DNA of 7,020 nucleotides from DASXRC01 sp036506795. GTDB taxonomy: Bacteria > Actinomycetota > Actinomycetes > Mycobacteriales > Micromonosporaceae. The stretch covers positions 1 through 7,020 of the forward strand of contig DASXRC010000066.1 of NCBI GenBank assembly GCA_036506795.1, in the 5' to 3' direction. The translations under genes and the position numbers were made by a program. Position 1 is the stretch's first letter. The number at the start of each line of letters is the position of its first letter. Below, one piece after another: positions 5,989-7,020 of this stretch. The notes under the pieces are model-generated. The model ran no database searches, was not told the DNA's origin, and saw only the letters and a program-made list of their open reading frames with translations.

Positions 5989-6015
5989 GGTGTCACCTGG
6001 TTCGGATCTGATCCG
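5989..6015. promoter_or_regulatory. Adjacent palindromes upstream of the carboxypeptidase, possible operator
   Basis: GGTGtCACC (5989-5997) and CGGATCtGATCCG (6003-6015) are perfect palindromes, each with one central T. Their centres (5993 and 6009) are 16 bp apart, and they lie 105-131 bp before the carboxypeptidase ATG in the AT-richer part of the gap. They could bind dimeric regulators or be chance; no known operator is recognised. Confidence 0.3.
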
Positions 6016-6106
6016 GGTGGTCCGCAATGCGAAATACCCGCAGTGAGGTCGGGCAGCGCCGCTGGGGGCGCGGATCCCGGCGGAGGAAGGCTTGTATCCG
6101 CTGTTC

Positions 6107-6114
6107 AAGGAGGG
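6107..6114 (+). promoter_or_regulatory. Ribosome binding site of the carboxypeptidase gene
   Basis: AAGGAGGG lies 5 nt before the ATG at 6120. It is a near-perfect Shine-Dalgarno and fixes the start codon of a gene that runs out of the window. Confidence 0.85.
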
Positions 6115-6119
6115 TCTGC

Positions 6120-7020
6120 ATGCGACGCGCATCACAACTCGCGCTGCTCGGTGCGGCGATCGCCCTGGTCGGGGGGATCGTCGCGTCGGCACCAGCAGGA
6201 GCACAGCCCGGTAGCGAACCGACATCCAGCACCTACGTCGTCGACGGTGTCCGTACTCTGCCGCAACGGAGCCAGGTGGCGGGGACCGGTGCCGCGATCT
6301 CCGAGTCCGGACACGGCAGCCTGGTCATCACGGCGACGCCGGAGGAGGTCCGCAAGATCCGGGCGCTCGGTTACCGCGTGACGGCGATGAAGCCGCCGTC
6401 GAAGGCGGGGGTCAGGCCGTTCGACTTCCCGCCGGACGACTCGCTGTACCACAACTATGCCGAGGTGGTCGCGGAGATCGACCAGGCCGTCGCGGCGTAC
6501 CCGAACATCGTCAAGAAGTTCAGCATCGGCCGGTCGTACCAGGGCCGGGAGATCTGGGCCGTCAAGATCAGCGACAACGTGAACGTGGACGAGAACGAGC
6601 CGGAAGTGCTCTTCACCCACGGCCAGCACGCCCGCGAACACCTCGCGGTCGAGCAGGCGATCTACATCCTGAAGGAGCTGACCAGCAAGTACGCCACGGA
6701 CAGCCGGATCAAGAACATCGTCGACAGCCGTGAGCTGACGATCGTCCCCTCGGTCAACCCGGACGGCGCGGAGTACGACGTCGCCACCGGTAGCTACCGG
6801 TCGTGGCGGAAGAACCGGCAGCCCAACGCCGGCTCCAGCGCGGTCGGCACCGACCTCAACCGCAACTTCGACTACAAGTGGGGTTGCTGCAACGGGTCGA
6901 GCGGCTCGCCGTCGTCCGACACCTACCGCGGCGCGTCCGCGTTCTCCGCTCCGGAGACCGCGGCGATCCGGGACTACGTCAACTCCCGCGTGATCGGCGG
7001 CAAGCAGCAGATCACCGGGA
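6120..7020 (+). CDS. Secreted M14 zinc carboxypeptidase (3' end outside window)
   Basis: The first 300 codons encode an exported metallocarboxypeptidase of the M14 family, close to the Streptomyces zinc carboxypeptidases, which remove C-terminal residues from extracellular peptides. A Sec signal peptide (MRR start, hydrophobic 6-22) probably ends at AGA|QP after residue 28. A short propeptide (about 29-100) contains the ITATPEEVRKIRALGY segment usual in this group. The catalytic domain starts near YHNYAEVVAEI (110-120). Zinc ligands His170 and Glu173 are in HGQHAREH, the substrate-binding Arg is in SWRKNR (228-233), and Asn247-Arg248 are in TDLNRN. A WGCCNGSSGSP stretch (254-264) matches the actinobacterial subgroup. 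The third zinc ligand (His of the HTY region) and the catalytic Glu lie beyond 7020. The protein is expected to be about 420-440 residues, so roughly a third is missing from view. It appears to be its own transcription unit. Confidence 0.95.
   Translation, partial: MRRASQLALLGAAIALVGGIVASAPAGAQPGSEPTSSTYVVDGVRTLPQRSQVAGTGAAISESGHGSLVITATPEEVRKIRALGYRVTAMKPPSKAGVRPFDFPPDDSLYHNYAEVVAEIDQAVAAYPNIVKKFSIGRSYQGREIWAVKISDNVNVDENEPEVLFTHGQHAREHLAVEQAIYILKELTSKYATDSRIKNIVDSRELTIVPSVNPDGAEYDVATGSYRSWRKNRQPNAGSSAVGTDLNRNFDYKWGCCNGSSGSPSSDTYRGASAFSAPETAAIRDYVNSRVIGGKQQITG

Larger units (their letters stand above)
5861..6119. other. Non-coding stretch between regulator and carboxypeptidase genes
   Basis: I see no convincing gene in these 259 bases. 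The first part holds the two hairpins. The middle (about 5935-6050) is clearly less GC-rich than its surroundings and contains two small palindromes and a 13-codon ORF (ATG at 5943, MQFVLFHQRARGL) without a good ribosome binding site. A weak stem GCGCC/GGCGC lies at 6056-6060 and 6067-6071. The carboxypeptidase promoter should lie here, but no convincing -35/-10 pair can be named. Confidence 0.6.

Overview
The window comes from a very GC-rich actinobacterium. A member of the Micromonosporaceae (Actinoplanes, Micromonospora, Dactylosporangium and relatives) is the best guess. The reasons are the codon use, GTG starts without ribosome binding sites, the style of the proteins, and a tandem repeat encoding MSERSER... 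peptides that I recall from gene starts in that family. The genus assignment is inference.

Layout: (1) 26-2137, plus strand, a bifunctional class A penicillin-binding protein with all key motifs and one rare TTA leucine codon. (2) 2160-4075, minus strand, two peptide/nickel-type ABC permease genes (DppB-like and DppC-like) overlapping by ATGA and convergent with the PBP gene. (3) 4071-4212, a two-copy repeat read as a 46-residue leader ORF that lies between a perfect Shine-Dalgarno and the DppC-like start codon. (4) 4209-4367, the last ~52 codons of an oligopeptide ABC ATPase, joined directly to (5) the 5' half of a sensor histidine kinase gene starting at 5169, cut off just after its phosphoacceptor-His helix. 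(6) 5189-5860, plus strand, an intact OmpR-family response regulator, head-to-head with the kinase and only 19 bp from it. (7) 5861-6119, a non-coding stretch with hairpins and small palindromes. (8) 6120 to beyond the window end, a secreted M14 zinc carboxypeptidase.

The centre of the window (about 4070-5190) is the unusual part. The kinase has lost its ATP-binding domain, and the transporter operon has lost nearly all of its ATPase gene. The two are fused at about 4351-4367, which looks like a deletion, or an assembly join, between two genes of the same orientation. The kinase frame runs on through the junction and the repeat, and stops in the ATGA overlap with the first permease, so the permeases could now be expressed from the kinase promoter by translational coupling. 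That promoter appears to be a symmetric -10 element (TACGGTA) placed exactly 7 nt from both GTG start codons, which would give divergent leaderless mRNAs. The PBP and the carboxypeptidase both act on the cell envelope or outside the cell but are in separate transcription units; nothing shows that they work with the central genes.
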